The position numbers and the translations under genes were made by a program. The notes under the pieces were generated by a model. That model saw nothing but the letters and a program-made list of their open reading frames with translations. It did no database searches and was not told the origin of the DNA. From positions 744,001-808,000 of the forward strand of contig JAHLEZ010000020.1 in assembly GCA_020726505.1 (NCBI GenBank): a DNA stretch of 64,000 nt. Direction: 5' to 3'. The stretch is from Leptodontidium sp. MPI-SDFR-AT-0119 (lineage: Eukaryota; Ascomycota; Leotiomycetes; Helotiales; Leptodontidiaceae). Below are positions 42,635 to 55,140 of the stretch, one piece after another. Numbering within the stretch: position 1 is the stretch's first letter; each line of letters starts with the position of its first letter.

Positions 42635-45600
42635 TGTCGCGCACTAGCGCAGTTCTTTGGTTTAGTGTATACTTGCGTAAGTATTCTAGGTATATAAACC
42701 TAGTCTTTAGCTCCTTTTTTTTTAAAAAAGGATAACGCTTAATTTAATTAATCTTTGAATACATTTTTTAGAACCTCATTTAATTATAAAATATTTTAAA
42801 CCCCTGAGCTAATACTCTTTTTCTACACGATAGTTAAGAGCCACACTTGTCTTATTTAAGTTACACGGCGCATTTACAAAAGAATTTTTAGTTAATAAGT
42901 TCTACGATTATTTAACTTTTATTTTCAATTCTATAATTACATATTAATCATTCGATATGTCTTCTACAAATATTAACGAACCCACTAAGCTCTTATCGTC
43001 CAAGATCTTATGTAATAAACCAGAAGATTAGCTAATATAACTTATATACTTTACGCTTATAATAAATATACTTAGACTTTAATTATACGTCGACTTTAAT
43101 AGAAAAGATACTACGTTTTTATCCGAAATCTTTAATACTACTCCTCTAATTATTAAAGAGCTCGTAGAGGAAGCTAATACTAAAAACAATATAGACTATT
43201 AGTTCTTTATATATACTTATAGAGAATAACTTAAGACTTAAGTAATAAATAATTAAGTAGCAATTTTAGGAAACGTCAGGAGAGCTCCTGGATCTTCGAG
43301 TATTATAGTAAGTAATATAACTACTATTAGCCTAAGTTCCGAGGGCGAAGGCAATTAAACGTTTACGCTTTTAACCCCTAAAGTAAGGGGAAACTTTAGA
43401 ATGTTTAAACCGCTCCTAGCGTTATTAATAAGGCTTAACCTTATAACCCCTGAGTTACTCCGGGAGTAAGTAGAAGTTAAGGCTAAAGAGCACGTCTTTT
43501 AAAGTATAATTTAGTAGTCTCGAGTGTTTAATTACTTTAAACTCTACGACTAAGTCGAGAGAAGTATAATTAAGTAATTCTTTAATATTATAGTAACTCG
43601 AGTAATACAAGAAAAGCGCATAAATATTCAAGCAATCCTTTACTTTCTTAAGAAAGTACTCTACTAAACGGAAATGTCGATTTAAACTTAGATATAAAAC
43701 GACTACTAAGAATCCCTTAAGACTAAGGGAAAAAGTAACTTTCGCGTATAAATTATATCTTATTAAGAGCTGATTCGGAACGCTTAGTTATATAAGGTAT
43801 TAAACGTGAAAGGAATGATTAATATAGTTAATTTCTTAATTATAATAAGAAACTTTAATCGCTCGTGGGCAAAGTATTAAAATAAGAAAATCTAAGAGTA
43901 TGAGACCCTCGGTTTCCCCCCTTCTTATACGATTAATTAGCTAGCTCGCTTCTTTTACGCTAATAAATTAAGTCCTTAGTATTAAGCTCTTATATTAAGT
44001 CATAAAACCCGAGGTTATAGATACTTCGCCACTTTTAGTAAATAATTGTCTAATAATAAAGCGACGTCGGAAAGTAATAAGAACGCTTATAAACCTTCAA
44101 AAGGAAAATCCCCTAAGAAGTCATGCCCTTACTAAAATAATTAGACTTATAAATAAAGCCCTTTAAATTACACTCGACTTCAACTTACTATTTATAGGAA
44201 GGTCTATATAAAAGACCTCAATAGAAATATTAGACTAAATCTTTTAATAAATAACGCTATAATAAAGTAAATCCGATAACGCTTTACTAATAATAAATAA
44301 AAGGAACTACGAGACTAAATTAAATTAGACAAATTAATACTTTAAGCTACTAAAGACGCTATTAATAGCGCCGGTAATAAGGGCAAAAGTAAGTTTACGT
44401 TCCTTAGAAATATCTCAGATAAAGGGGCGAAAAGTAACACGCAAGTATAAGTGGTAATCGTTTTAAGCCTTATAAAGGATTACTAACTTAGTGTCTACTT
44501 TATATAAGACTTAGCCTACTCCTTGTCGTCGAGCACTCTTCTTAATAACTATAATATAACTAATTTAGTCAACGATTATTTACTCCTAGAGTTAAGATTA
44601 TTTATTAAGTTTAAACTAGAGGATATTATAAAGTATAAAAGCTCTTAACTTCTAATTATAAGACGCGGAATTCGCGTTATAAAGGGGTCTCTTAAGAACT
44701 TAAATAAGGAGTTATTTAATTTAACCCTTTATAACGTTATTATTATAAAAGGATTTCATATTAATATTATCTCTAAAGCTCGTTTTTATAATAGCGGGCT
44801 TTAGTATTATAAAATAGACTATACTTTATACTAAAAAAAGGAAAACGATCTTATAGGGGACTACTTAATTATATAATAGTTAGTTCGTAAGTAAAACTTT
44901 ATATTCTTTAAATTCAACGAGCTTTTTAACTATTCATCGAAACTCCCGTGAGATCCCTTTTAGTACTATAAGTATTATAATGTTTTTAACACTTAAACGA
45001 AGTATTAATAAATCTCACAGGCTATTATAAGAGTATAAAAGACTAAAGACAAATATAGAAATATATTAATATTTATACTTTAAATACTTAAGGCCAAATG
45101 CCTTAAAAAAGCTAACAAGCTTAATTAAGAATGTCAAGATTACTAAAGTAATAAGGAAAATCAAGTATAAGTATTACACTCTTACTTATATATCTTAAGT
45201 AATCTTTAAACGCCTAATCAAGAGATAATCACTTAGATTATTTTAAAGAATTACTTAAGATCTCTTTAATTATTTAATTAAATTTAGGAATAACTCTTAG
45301 CTCCTTTTACTTAAAGATAAGTATAATAGACTACTTGTGGGTTATACCCTCTAAAATAAGGAGTATAATATAGTCTTTAATTATATTAAGAGCTTTAAAC
45401 GCTAAGTTTATAAGTAGTTCGGACTCTTAATATATAAATTAAAACACAATTAAGAAAAGGCAGTTATTACCATCCGCGGGTTCACGAAATATAAGAACTA
45501 GGCTAAGAAGCTCGGAATTAAACTCGAGCTTTTACTTACTTTAACTTATAAGTTAAATAACGGCGCCAAAAGGGCTAACTAAGAAGTAATTAATAGGGGA

Positions 45601-46013
45601 ATTAAAATAAGGCTCTTAACAAATCTCCCCGCAAAACTAACTATTAAATACACATTAGGAGGCATTTACTTATATAATAAGAGCTTTAGACGCGTAAATA
45701 ATTAATAATCGTTATTAAAAACACTAAATTAGTAGTTTCGTAACTACTTTTAATAATATAATCTGGCGCTTATTACAAAGCTTACTATAAATCTCAAACT
45801 AAATTAAAATAAGATTTACATTTTTAAATATAAAGTATATTTATTAATAATAAAACAAGCGAAAGGGCAAGAAAAAAGAGCGTTTAAAGTGAATACGCGT
45901 GCGCATATTAAATACTTAGTAGGTTTTTATACTTTTAATATTTACTAGATTTAGGTGCCACGTCTCGACTAAATTATTATTACGCGTAACGTACGCTTTA
46001 ATAAAGACCTGTT

Positions 46014-48075
46014 TTATCCGACACGCTGCCACCAGGATTACGTTGCCCAGATCCTGGTTCGGCGCCGGATTAACAGATGTTCCGAAGGAACACCAAAACC
46101 CAGGGCTTTATTAACATGTAAACAAACCATAAATTACCACCCAAATTCATTACTTTTATTATTAACACCATGCCCGAGGATACAGTAGCTAATCCGACAG
46201 ACCCTAGGACTCGTCGGCCGGATGCTCCTCCTTTAAAGCAGCACGGGGACACCTTTTTCCTAATGAATTTGCCTGATTTTCCCCCTGAAATCCGGGTCCC
46301 AGAAGAAGTGGATACAGATAATCCGCTATCGCTTTTTACTATGTATTTTACACCGGAAATCATGGAATAAATAGCAGAGAAGACGAATAAGTATACCCGG
46401 GATGCTGAAAACCATTCTAACCCATATACACGACCCCTCTATTAGTACCCCACCTGCCCGGGAGAGCTTTATGTCTACTTTGCCATACGAATCTATATGA
46501 CGTATAACGTATAAAATGAGATTCAAGATTATTAGTCAAATAAAGAATATCTAGCTCATCATAATATAATTAAGCATATATCAAGGAACCGGTTTCAAGA
46601 GCTCTATATACGAGTGAGATTAGCAGGGAATAAAGCTTCCGGACTATACTAAAAAGTAAGTGTTTAAACACTTAATGCCAGGCATTACTTTTATTAATTT
46701 TTACTAAGTAGATAAGCTATTAGATCATATCTAGGATGTGAACCTTTCGGTATATATCCCCGGCCGAGATGTTATAGTAGATGAGTGTATTATTCGGTTT
46801 GAGGGGTATGCTAAAAAGGCTACGACTGTACTAAACAAGTTAACACCCACGGGATTTAAAGTATAGGCAATTGCGTGCCTTAAATTCATACTTTACTAGA
46901 ATTGGCATATTCCTGGGGCAAGAAATAGGCCTATAAATACCCCTACACCGGTGTAACTTAAAGGCACCAAAAGATCTAGAAATGGAGGCAACAAAACCCA
47001 GGCTGTAGTTTTCAAGCTATTATAGAGGCTCCCAGAGCCTCTCACAGGCTACGGCTACCACTGCTTTCTCGATAACCTCTTTATATCAGTCAAATTCGTC
47101 GCCTATATTAGGAGTCTTGGGTTTAGTGTTACAGGTACATATCGCACCAACTCCGGAATCATCAAGGAACTCCTTAATTTAAAGAAGTTAGACAAGAACG
47201 ATATTATTCCGTGGGGCAAGCTATATGCCTTCGCTACGATTGACGGCAAAGTACTACAAATTAGGTGGAAAGATCAAGCCTTTGTCCTGTTTATGACATC
47301 TGTCTTGTCTACTAAAGACACGGTGGAGAGATCACGCAAGCGCCCAAAGGAGACTAGTTCTAAAGCCAAAACATCTAGAGCAGTTTTTTTAAAGGGAGAG
47401 GCTGTGAAAACGTTACCTATACCTATCGTTGCTAATAAGTATAATTACAATATAAGGGCCGTCAATAAGGGAGACCACTTACTCTCACAAAACGCTAGTT
47501 TACGAGAAGTTAGAAGAGGTGGCCATCAAGTTATTGAGTATTAGTTATTCAGACTCATCCTAGTGAACTGTTATTTAATTGCGGAGCGTGCTGAGATAAA
47601 AGAACCACGCCAATTAACTTTCAGAAGTCAACAAGAGTTCAGGAGGATCCTCGTAAAGGGCCTTATTATAAAGTCTATAAAGACTCCATATCGTCATAGC
47701 AAGAAGAGAGTCTCTATAGTGAGCCCCGAGGCTGACCTAAGGCCTCCACACCTACACCAACCTATTAAGATAGCCAAAAGGTCTTAGTGTGTTACATATA
47801 AAGGGGGGAGGTTTAGAGATCGAGAACAAAAAAGGGTTACATTAGCACAAATCGCTGCAAATAAGGGTCGCCCTTCAAGTAGTAAACAGACGATATTTGG
47901 CTATAAACAGTGCGATATACACCTTTATAAGAAGAGGTCTTGTTTCGTAGAATTTCATAAGAGTTAACCTCAAACTGCTATTTTCCTGTGAAATACAGCT
48001 CTCTCATTAGTCAGAATTAGCCGAGCTTACCCTGCAATCTAGGAAACGCAATCCTGGTGGCAGCGTGTCGGATAA
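46014..48075 (+). mobile_element. piggyBac-type DNA transposon nested in the Copia element
   Basis: A 31-bp terminal inverted repeat, one mismatch, beginning ttatccgacacgctgccacc, bounds 2,062 bp (left 46014-46044, right 48045-48075). The Copia reading frame resumes on the far side. The element has near-normal CpA/TpG content, unlike its host, so it inserted later or escaped most mutation. GTT flanks both ends; a TTAA target duplication is not seen. Confidence 0.75.
46170..47790 (+). pseudogene. piggyBac-family transposase (DDE_Tnp_1_7), broken
   Basis: Recognised from successive blocks: FTMYFTPEIMEQIAEKTN-like (about 46335-46390, with TAA for a Gln), a YWYPTCPGELYVYFAIRIYM-like block, DYWSN (W now stop), SRNRFQELYIRVRL, then the catalytic VIVDECIIRFEG (about 46770-46805), CFLDNLFISVKFVAYIRSLG (about 47065-47125), DKNDIIPWGKLYAFATIDGK (about 47191-47250) and the C-terminal YNYNIRAVNKGDHLL (about 47440). 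At least three Trp or Gln codons have become stops and one frameshift is present, so it is inactive. The ATG at 46170 opens the longest surviving N-terminal frame. Confidence 0.75.
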
Positions 48076-50700
48076 GTTAAGAAGAAGTAATAATTATAGT
48101 TAAGGAAGCTTAGTCGATTTGCGATCTTATTAAAGAAAATAAATTAGTCGTAAATTAGGCTAGAATCTTAGAGAACATTATAAGTAATAGGACTATTAAG
48201 AAAGCGATAGTTATAGTTAAAAGCGCTTTAATATCACTTTCTAAGCCTATTAAGGAACTGACTATTACTCTAAAGAGTTAAAACTTAAAGATAAAAGATA
48301 CTAGAAAACTGAATATTATAACGGGACTTCTAACTCTTAAAGTCACTCTTATATTAGACGATACGCTAGTTAAAGTACTAGTAGAGGGCAGGGAGTAGAG
48401 ATTAAGTGCGTATGACTTAAGGCTTGCGTTAAGTATAAAATAAGACTTAAAGGAATCGCGTTTAAGTAAGAATATACAACTCATAGATCAGGCGTCGAAC
48501 GTACTACAAGACTAAGCTAGAGGTCCGTCTCGAGCTTCTAAACTCGAGATTTAAATACTATTATTTACTTTAAAAGCGGATTATTTACGAGTAAAGTCAC
48601 TACTATTAAAAGAAGTACTAAAGGAACTAACTAAAAACTTTAATTAAGTAACTTAAAAAGTTATAAATAAAAGTCTAAAGTAATTAACTCCTTAAGCGTA
48701 AGCTTTTAAAACCTCGGATTCGTTATTAAAAGTAGTAACGCGCTCTTAAACTAAAGTGTTAAGAGCTTAATTAAACGTACGAAGACAAACGAAAGTAATA
48801 ACACGCTCTTAAATAAAGATTAAAGCCGCTATAACTTAATTTAAAGCCTTAAGTACTCGAGAAAAGCTAGTAAAGAGCACGAAAAGAAAAGGGAAATCAC
48901 GTAAAGGGGATAAAAGTAATAAAGTATTTACAACATTTACTATTATCCTCAAAGAAACGCACTTTTAAAAGAGTAACCTTAATCTCGGGGGTATAGATTT
49001 TAACGAGTATACCTTAACTAAATATAGTAATCTTTAATCTAAAATTAATTAACTTCTTTATAAGCTTGTGCCTAATTAATATATATCTTAAGAAAAGTAA
49101 GACGATTTTAAGGAATTAACTAAGATAATACATTTAATAATCGTAATAGTAATATAAGTAAATCGCCTACTACTAAAAGGGAAGCTCTCACTTCTTAAAA
49201 TTAAGGTTTAAGATCTTTTACTAAAGTTAAAAAAGTAAAGTAATCTTAAGAACTACTTAATAAAAAAGTAGTTTTTAAAAGATTATTAGTTAAAAATAGG
49301 GAATATAAATAAATATAAATACTAGTACTTACAAAAGTACGATTCGAGCACTATAAATATACTCGTTCCGCTTATATAAGTCTTTAAGTATAAGCTAAAT
49401 AAAAACGGATATATCTTAAGATATCGCTCTTAAATAGTAGTTTAGGGAGATCTCTAAAGTAAGGCAACGATTATATTAATATACGCTAGCACGCTCTTTG
49501 TAAAGTCTTTTAGAATCACTATAGCGCTCGCAGCTTATTTTAATCTAGAAGTTAAGTACTTCGACGTGATTAATGCCTTTATTAATACCTTGAGAAATAT
49601 AAATAGTAAAACAATATACTACTAATTTTTACTAAGTTTTTAATAGCCTAGTCAAGTATTGCGAATTAATCGCGTACTCTACAAAATACGTGATTTCCCT
49701 TACCTTTAGTATAAGTATATAAGTAAGACTTTAATTAATCTAGGGTTCTCTCCTTACTTAGAGGAGCCTTATATATTTACAAATCCTAAATACAAAATCT
49801 TAGTCCTCTTTTACGTAAACGACATCTAAGTACTTTATTATCGAGATAATTAGAAACTCAGATAAGATTTTATTAAGCGTTTAAACTAAGTATATAATAT
49901 ATATAATCTTAGAGACATTAAATAATTCCTAGGGATTAAAGTATTACGTGATCAAAAGCGCAAAACGATCTCCTTAGTTTATAACTAGTACCTTAAGAAG
50001 ATCGCTTACAAATTTAAGTAGACAGATAGTAATTATCTAATAACACCGCTGCCGCAAATCGATCTTGTTAAATATATAAGACAAGCTTTTAAGAAACATA
50101 TTAAAGTATACTAAGAAAAAGTAAGCTCCGTCTTATACGTAGTAATTATTATAAGACTAGATATTATATATATAATTGCCCTACTTTCATAATTCGTAAC
50201 AAATCCTAAGCTTAAACACTTTATTATAATATATTAACTTATTCGTTACTTATTTAGTACGCGCTTTTTAGGCATTATTTATAGTAGGCACTATAGTAAA
50301 GTAATTATTATTGCCTCCGACGCCTCTTTCGCTAATAATATAAAGACACGACAATTATCTTAAGGTTACGTGATCTTTCTATTTAGTGGGCTAGTAATCT
50401 AGAAAGTATTAAGACAAGTAATAATTACTACTTTAATAACTAAAGTAAAACTACTTATATTAAAGTATAGAAGTAAAGAAACTATAACTCTTTAGCGCTT
50501 CTTCAAAAATCTAGCTCTTAATCTAAGTAAGACGTAAGAGATTCTATATAATAATTAATAAACTATTAAGCTCGTTATAAATAATACTAAAAGGATCACG
50601 ACAAAGTTACGTTATATTAATATTCACAATATATAATTAAAGTAAAAGTATACTCGCGGATCTTTTAAAGTAACATATCTTCTAATTATTAATATACTTA

Positions 50701-53550
50701 TTAATAGTCTTATAAAGAATTTATTTCGCCAGAAATTCGAGCTTTTTAGAGCTCTCTTAAACTTTAGTAATTATAAATCTTAAGTTAAGGAGCTTTAAAC
50801 ACATTTATTAAAAGTATATCGAGGAATCTTATACTATTTTCATTTATAAAAACTTTTTTACTTAATAAATTAGGTATTTTTGTAGTTAAAACACTAGAAA
50901 TCTACTTAATTATACTTAAATCTTATAGTAGATCCGGCTAAACTTAGCCAAAAATCTTATAAATTTATAAAAAAAAAAAACTTTAACCGAAACTCCACGT
51001 AAAAACAAAAAAATCTCCGTAAACTTAACTAAATCCTACTTAAACCTAAAGCTCTTTAAACCGAAGTATATTAATTATATTTTTAAATATATTCGTAATA
51101 CTCATAAACTTTCCGCGCTTCCCTGTAACTTTATTAGCTTTAGTTCTAGCCTTATTATCTAGGTTATCTTTCTTATTATACTTAAAAAAAGGACGGCGCG
51201 AAGAAGAGGGAATAATCTCATTAATCTCCTCTTTAAAGCTTAAAGACTTGCCTAAATTCTCGAGGAGAGTCTTAATAATAACGCGATACTTCTTAATAGA
51301 CTTAGAATAGTTAACTTAATAATTACTAATAATTTATCAAAGAATTCATATACCTTTTGATTATTAGTATTAATAGCGCGGACTAGTCTCTTGCCGTACT
51401 TCAGAAGATCGTCGGTAGCGGCAGAGCATATATAGCCACTAGTGCAAGTGAAGTAGCGATTATTAGCTGAAGTAGTGTTTATATAGTAGTAGCTTTGATC
51501 TCCTTTACCAAAGGCAGTAGCTCGAATATATAATAAATAAGGATTAGTAAATTCGCGGCTTATAGTATTATTAGTATATACTTTAATACTTAATTAATAA
51601 AAGTGAGATTTAAATAAATAAAAAGGAATATATATTACGAGTTCTTTTTATTAGCGAAAATCCCTTAGAACTCTTATAAGACTAATAAAGAAAAGTAAAA
51701 ATACTAACGCGCTTATAAGGTTAAAGATTAAGAACTTTATTTAATATTTTCTTAAGAGTCTTTAAAATACTAAAAGAAACTTAAATAGCCATCTTAAATA
51801 ACGTATAAGTAACGTAAATAAGAAGTGAAGATTTTAGTAAAGAGAGGCAAATAAAAGCACGACGAGAGCGGCGAGAGATAAGTAAAATATTATTATTAAA
51901 GTTAAATACGTTTATAAAATAAAGGGGATCGCCTAAGGAAATAATAAAACGAAAGGGTATAAAAGGAGTAAAAGAGGCACTATTAATAAACTTATCTTTA
52001 TATTATTAATATCGCTAAAGACATCTTTAAGCTTATTATTATCGTTTTCTTAGACAAGAAATAATAAGGCGGATACTTTTATAGTAATTATCTATTACCT
52101 AAAGAGTTAATTTAATACTCGAAAGTAAGGGAGTAAGAAATAAAAGTATAAAAATAAATAATTAAAGATAAGGAAATAAATACTTATAACTTAGAATCTT
52201 TAGCGACGTTGTTTTTATATAACTTCGTGCTTTATATTAAAATCACCTTCCTCGCGGGCAATCTAGCGATTCATTTAATTAATAAGAGCCTTAAAACGTT
52301 CTTATAGATTCTTAATAGTTTTAAAAGGAGTAGATTTATTAAGTATCTTGGAATACTTAATAATAAATTTAATAATATAAAAGAAGAAGAAAGGAATAAA
52401 AGGGTAAATATAAAGGTATATATTAGCGTTAGTAATACTAAAAAAAGGTTATTATTAATAAGAAAAGAGGGTAGTATTTATAGTTATAGGCGGAAGGCTC
52501 GCGATTACTAATCGCGCGCACAGTCTACTAATTAATACTACTTATTAAGTAAGTGGAAACTTCTGCACTAACCTAACGTAGCTTAGCTGATTAAAATATT
52601 AAGCGCCACTTCTTAACTTAGACGCAATCACTAGCGACGTTTAATTAACTAATTAACACCTTAACCGCACTTGTCTTATTATAGACTAGGCTATTTGCCT
52701 TATAATAAGATCTTAGCCTTATAATCTATAAATTGTATTCTCTTTCTAGAAACTTTATTTTATATTTTTATATTTATAATTTAAGATAAATATATAAATA
52801 CTCTTGTGTTTATAATACGCCTTATTTACGTATTCTTATTTAATATTTGAGATCTTAACGCGGTGACCTGTATTATTATTTACTTTTTAGGGGGTACGCG
52901 TTTATTAGCGAACGAGCTCCTAATTACGCGCTTAGTTACGTATTATACTTTCTTTTGTTACAACTGTTAGATTTTGACTTCGGTAACTCGTGCCGATTCT
53001 ACGCGAGAATAGCCGAAGTAATCTCCACTGCTTACGCGGCTCGGAAATTACTCTCGTATTCGATTACGTAATCGAATCTTCTAGAGAAGTCGATTACGTA
53101 GTTATTAAAGCTTTTAGAGAAGCTATTATTGTGTATATAACTACTAAAGAGCCCTTATGACTCTTTTCTCAAGTAAGTAAGTAATCTACTTTGTCTCTAA
53201 TTACGTGTTCACCTACTACGCTTCCTCTCTTTTAATTAGCTCACTTATTTTCACATAGTAGTAATTCGCTAAGGTGGCCTATTATATCAGTTACCGACAC
53301 ACACTATTCCCGATTGAGATTACTAACTAGACTCGGACTAGTAACTATCACTACTTCCGTTTAAACGCTTATTGAGAAAGCTATATTAGCTTCTCTTAAT
53401 TAAAGTAAGCTAGTCCCCTTTAAGCCCTTACTAACTCGATTAAGACGTATTACGGACTCGAGGCCTTTGACCCTGAGACTAAACCCTAGGGAAATCATAA
53501 CCTAGCGGTCCCTAGACGTTATAAGCGTGCGTAGCTACCTAGATTGCGGT
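50701..53550. other. Decayed AT-rich sequence with an unidentified minus-strand relic
   Basis: No transposon domain was recognised. On the minus strand at about 51620-51300 a frame with few stops reads YLLYIRATAFGKGDQSYYY, NRYFTCTSGYICSAAT and DDLLKYGKRLVRAIN, probably a former coding sequence of unknown family. The rest is featureless AT-rich DNA. Confidence 0.4.
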
Positions 53551-55140
53551 TCTAGGTCTTATAATCTCAGTACTGCGGTTTGCCCCCCCGGGTTTAGCGA
53601 CCCGCTGCTTCGGGCAAGGCGCGTGCACGGGCCCAGCGCCGCTTTCAACGTCTATAAGAGCTCGCCCACCCCGCTGCTCGACCTTCATCCTCTTCAATCT
53701 CTTCCCAACCCCCCTTTCGCTCGGCCATTTGCCCTCGTCATGCGCCATCGACTCCTTCCCAACGAGACCCACACAATACGCCCCCTTCGCCAACCCCGCT
53801 GCAGCTGAAAACCTTCACGGCACGGCGGCTTGTAGCCAGAACCCTTGATCCTCCTCGATCTGCCACTCTGGATTCGATGCTTGTGACCATGGCGACGGCG
53901 ATCATTCCTCTGGATGGCATCGCATTGCCCGAGATACGAGCGTGAGCTCAGCTCGCTGCCCTCTTCTCACCGTCGCACCGTCACAATCCTCGCAGCAATG
54001 GTCCCTCGGTGATCGCGACAGTGGAGGCTTGCCCTTGGCATTCCCTTCGTGCGGTATGACCTGGCCAATGGAAGAAATGCCTCACGACGATGTGGCCAGC
54101 TTCTGCCTGGTTGCGCCGTGCCATTACGTGTCGGGAGACGGATCTCGGTGAGCTCCCTTGGGTCGGTGAGACGACGACGTGCGCTGTATGCCTTGATCTG
54201 GGCTGCCTCGGTGACCGCGGCAGTGGAAGCTTGCCCTTGGGCATTCCCTTCGTGCGATATTATCTACCCAATGGAAGAAATGCCTCACGACGACGTGGCC
54301 AGCTTCTGCCTGGCTGCGCCGTGGCATTACGCGTCGGCGGAAGGATTTCGGTGAGCTCCCTTGCGACGTGGAGACGACGATATGCGCTGTATGCCTTGAT
54401 CTGGGCTGATCTGTGGCGAGAAGGACCGATTGCTGCCCAACGTGGCTGTGGCAGATGACAATCTGCGTGACAATGGCAGCATCGCAGCCTCTGCTGAGCA
54501 TCCTACGGACCGAATACGAAACGCCGGCGGTGGGGGAGAATAGGTCACAAAGCAGGCAGGCTGACGTGGAAGACTGCGAGGAGGCAGGTCATACGACCTC
54601 GGAAAGAGCTCGATCCGTAGCCGTTGCATATCAGAAGGATGGTTCTGGTGATTGAAGGCTGTCCCAAGGATCATCCTCTGGCTTAGGGCGCTGCTGTGGT
54701 AGGACTGTACGCGTGGCTAGAATGGGTACGGAACAATCTACTCCGCGGAGTCTCATTTCTGCAAAGGGAAGGTCGTTTGATATCAGCTACGCGGGGACGG
54801 CCGCAGGCTCCACGGGATGGGTGTGGTGGGTTAGATTTTCGAGCAGCATTGGACTGATCACAGGCCGATTTCTCGATCTTCGATGAAGCCGAGGAAGGCT
54901 GGGGATTGCATGATGAACGAGTCCTGGCAGGAGCCTGGAGAGCTGAGATTTCATGCGCAGGATCAGGTTGATTTCAGGACAGCATACGGCAGTTGCGAGC
55001 GGCAAACTGATATGTGGACGAGACCAGTCCAATTCCGATAGGCAGGCGCTCGCGGATTACCACTTAAGCTGCTCAATTCCCCTCGCTGGATATTCCACAC
55101 ATGCTCAAACTGCACTTTTCTCTGCCTACTTCGTTTCGTG
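53551..55140. other. GC-rich stretch with a 203-bp tandem duplication
   Basis: Composition flips to GC-rich at about 53560. Two units with a 203-bp offset (about 54007-54209 and 54210-54412) share ccaatggaagaaatgcctca and neighbouring sequence. Long open frames exist on both strands of the repeat, but none has a recognisable domain or convincing gene structure. It probably includes the promoter of the chromodomain gene at 55141. Confidence 0.55.

Larger units (their letters stand above)
42635..50700 (+). mobile_element. Ty1/Copia retrotransposon, nearly full length, RIP-decayed, interrupted by a piggyBac element
   Basis: It starts with a possible LTR (tgtcgcgcac at 42635, with a TATA-like tataaacc). 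A gag-like start MSSTNINEPTKLL lies at about 42957. The pre-integrase block (about 44690-44790) and integrase (about 45300-45900) follow, ending at an ITRNVRFNKDLF-like motif just before the insertion at 46014. After the insertion come RVT_2 (ARGDL-like, then STLFVKSFRITIALAAYF at 49480-49560), a YVND box for YVDD (about 49815) and RNase H (DASFADN at about 50320). Stops break every block. A matching 3' LTR was not found. Confidence 0.75.
36303..53550. other. AT-rich, RIP-decayed transposon island
   Basis: About 17 kb of strongly AT-biased sequence with no long open frame; stop codons interrupt every recognisable coding block every few residues. CpA and TpG are visibly scarce, while CpG survives in clusters such as gccggcgcctcgctgactcg (near 42041). 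This pattern points to RIP (CpA to TpA) rather than simple CpG deamination. Nested retroelements are listed separately. The borders with GC-normal DNA are abrupt on both sides. Probably heterochromatic (inference). Confidence 0.85.

Noticed and set aside
36303..53550. The AT-rich block as mitochondrial DNA or a centromere
   Set aside because: It contains mutated nuclear retroelements (Copia, Gypsy) with RIP-type changes, no mitochondrial genes, and only short local tandem repeats. It is too short to argue for a centromere from sequence alone.
53942..54501. Several overlapping frames of 70-125 codons on both strands of the 203-bp duplication
   Set aside because: Open frames on both strands are expected in GC-rich tandem repeats. 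No domain, no conserved start, and no splice pattern tying them together.
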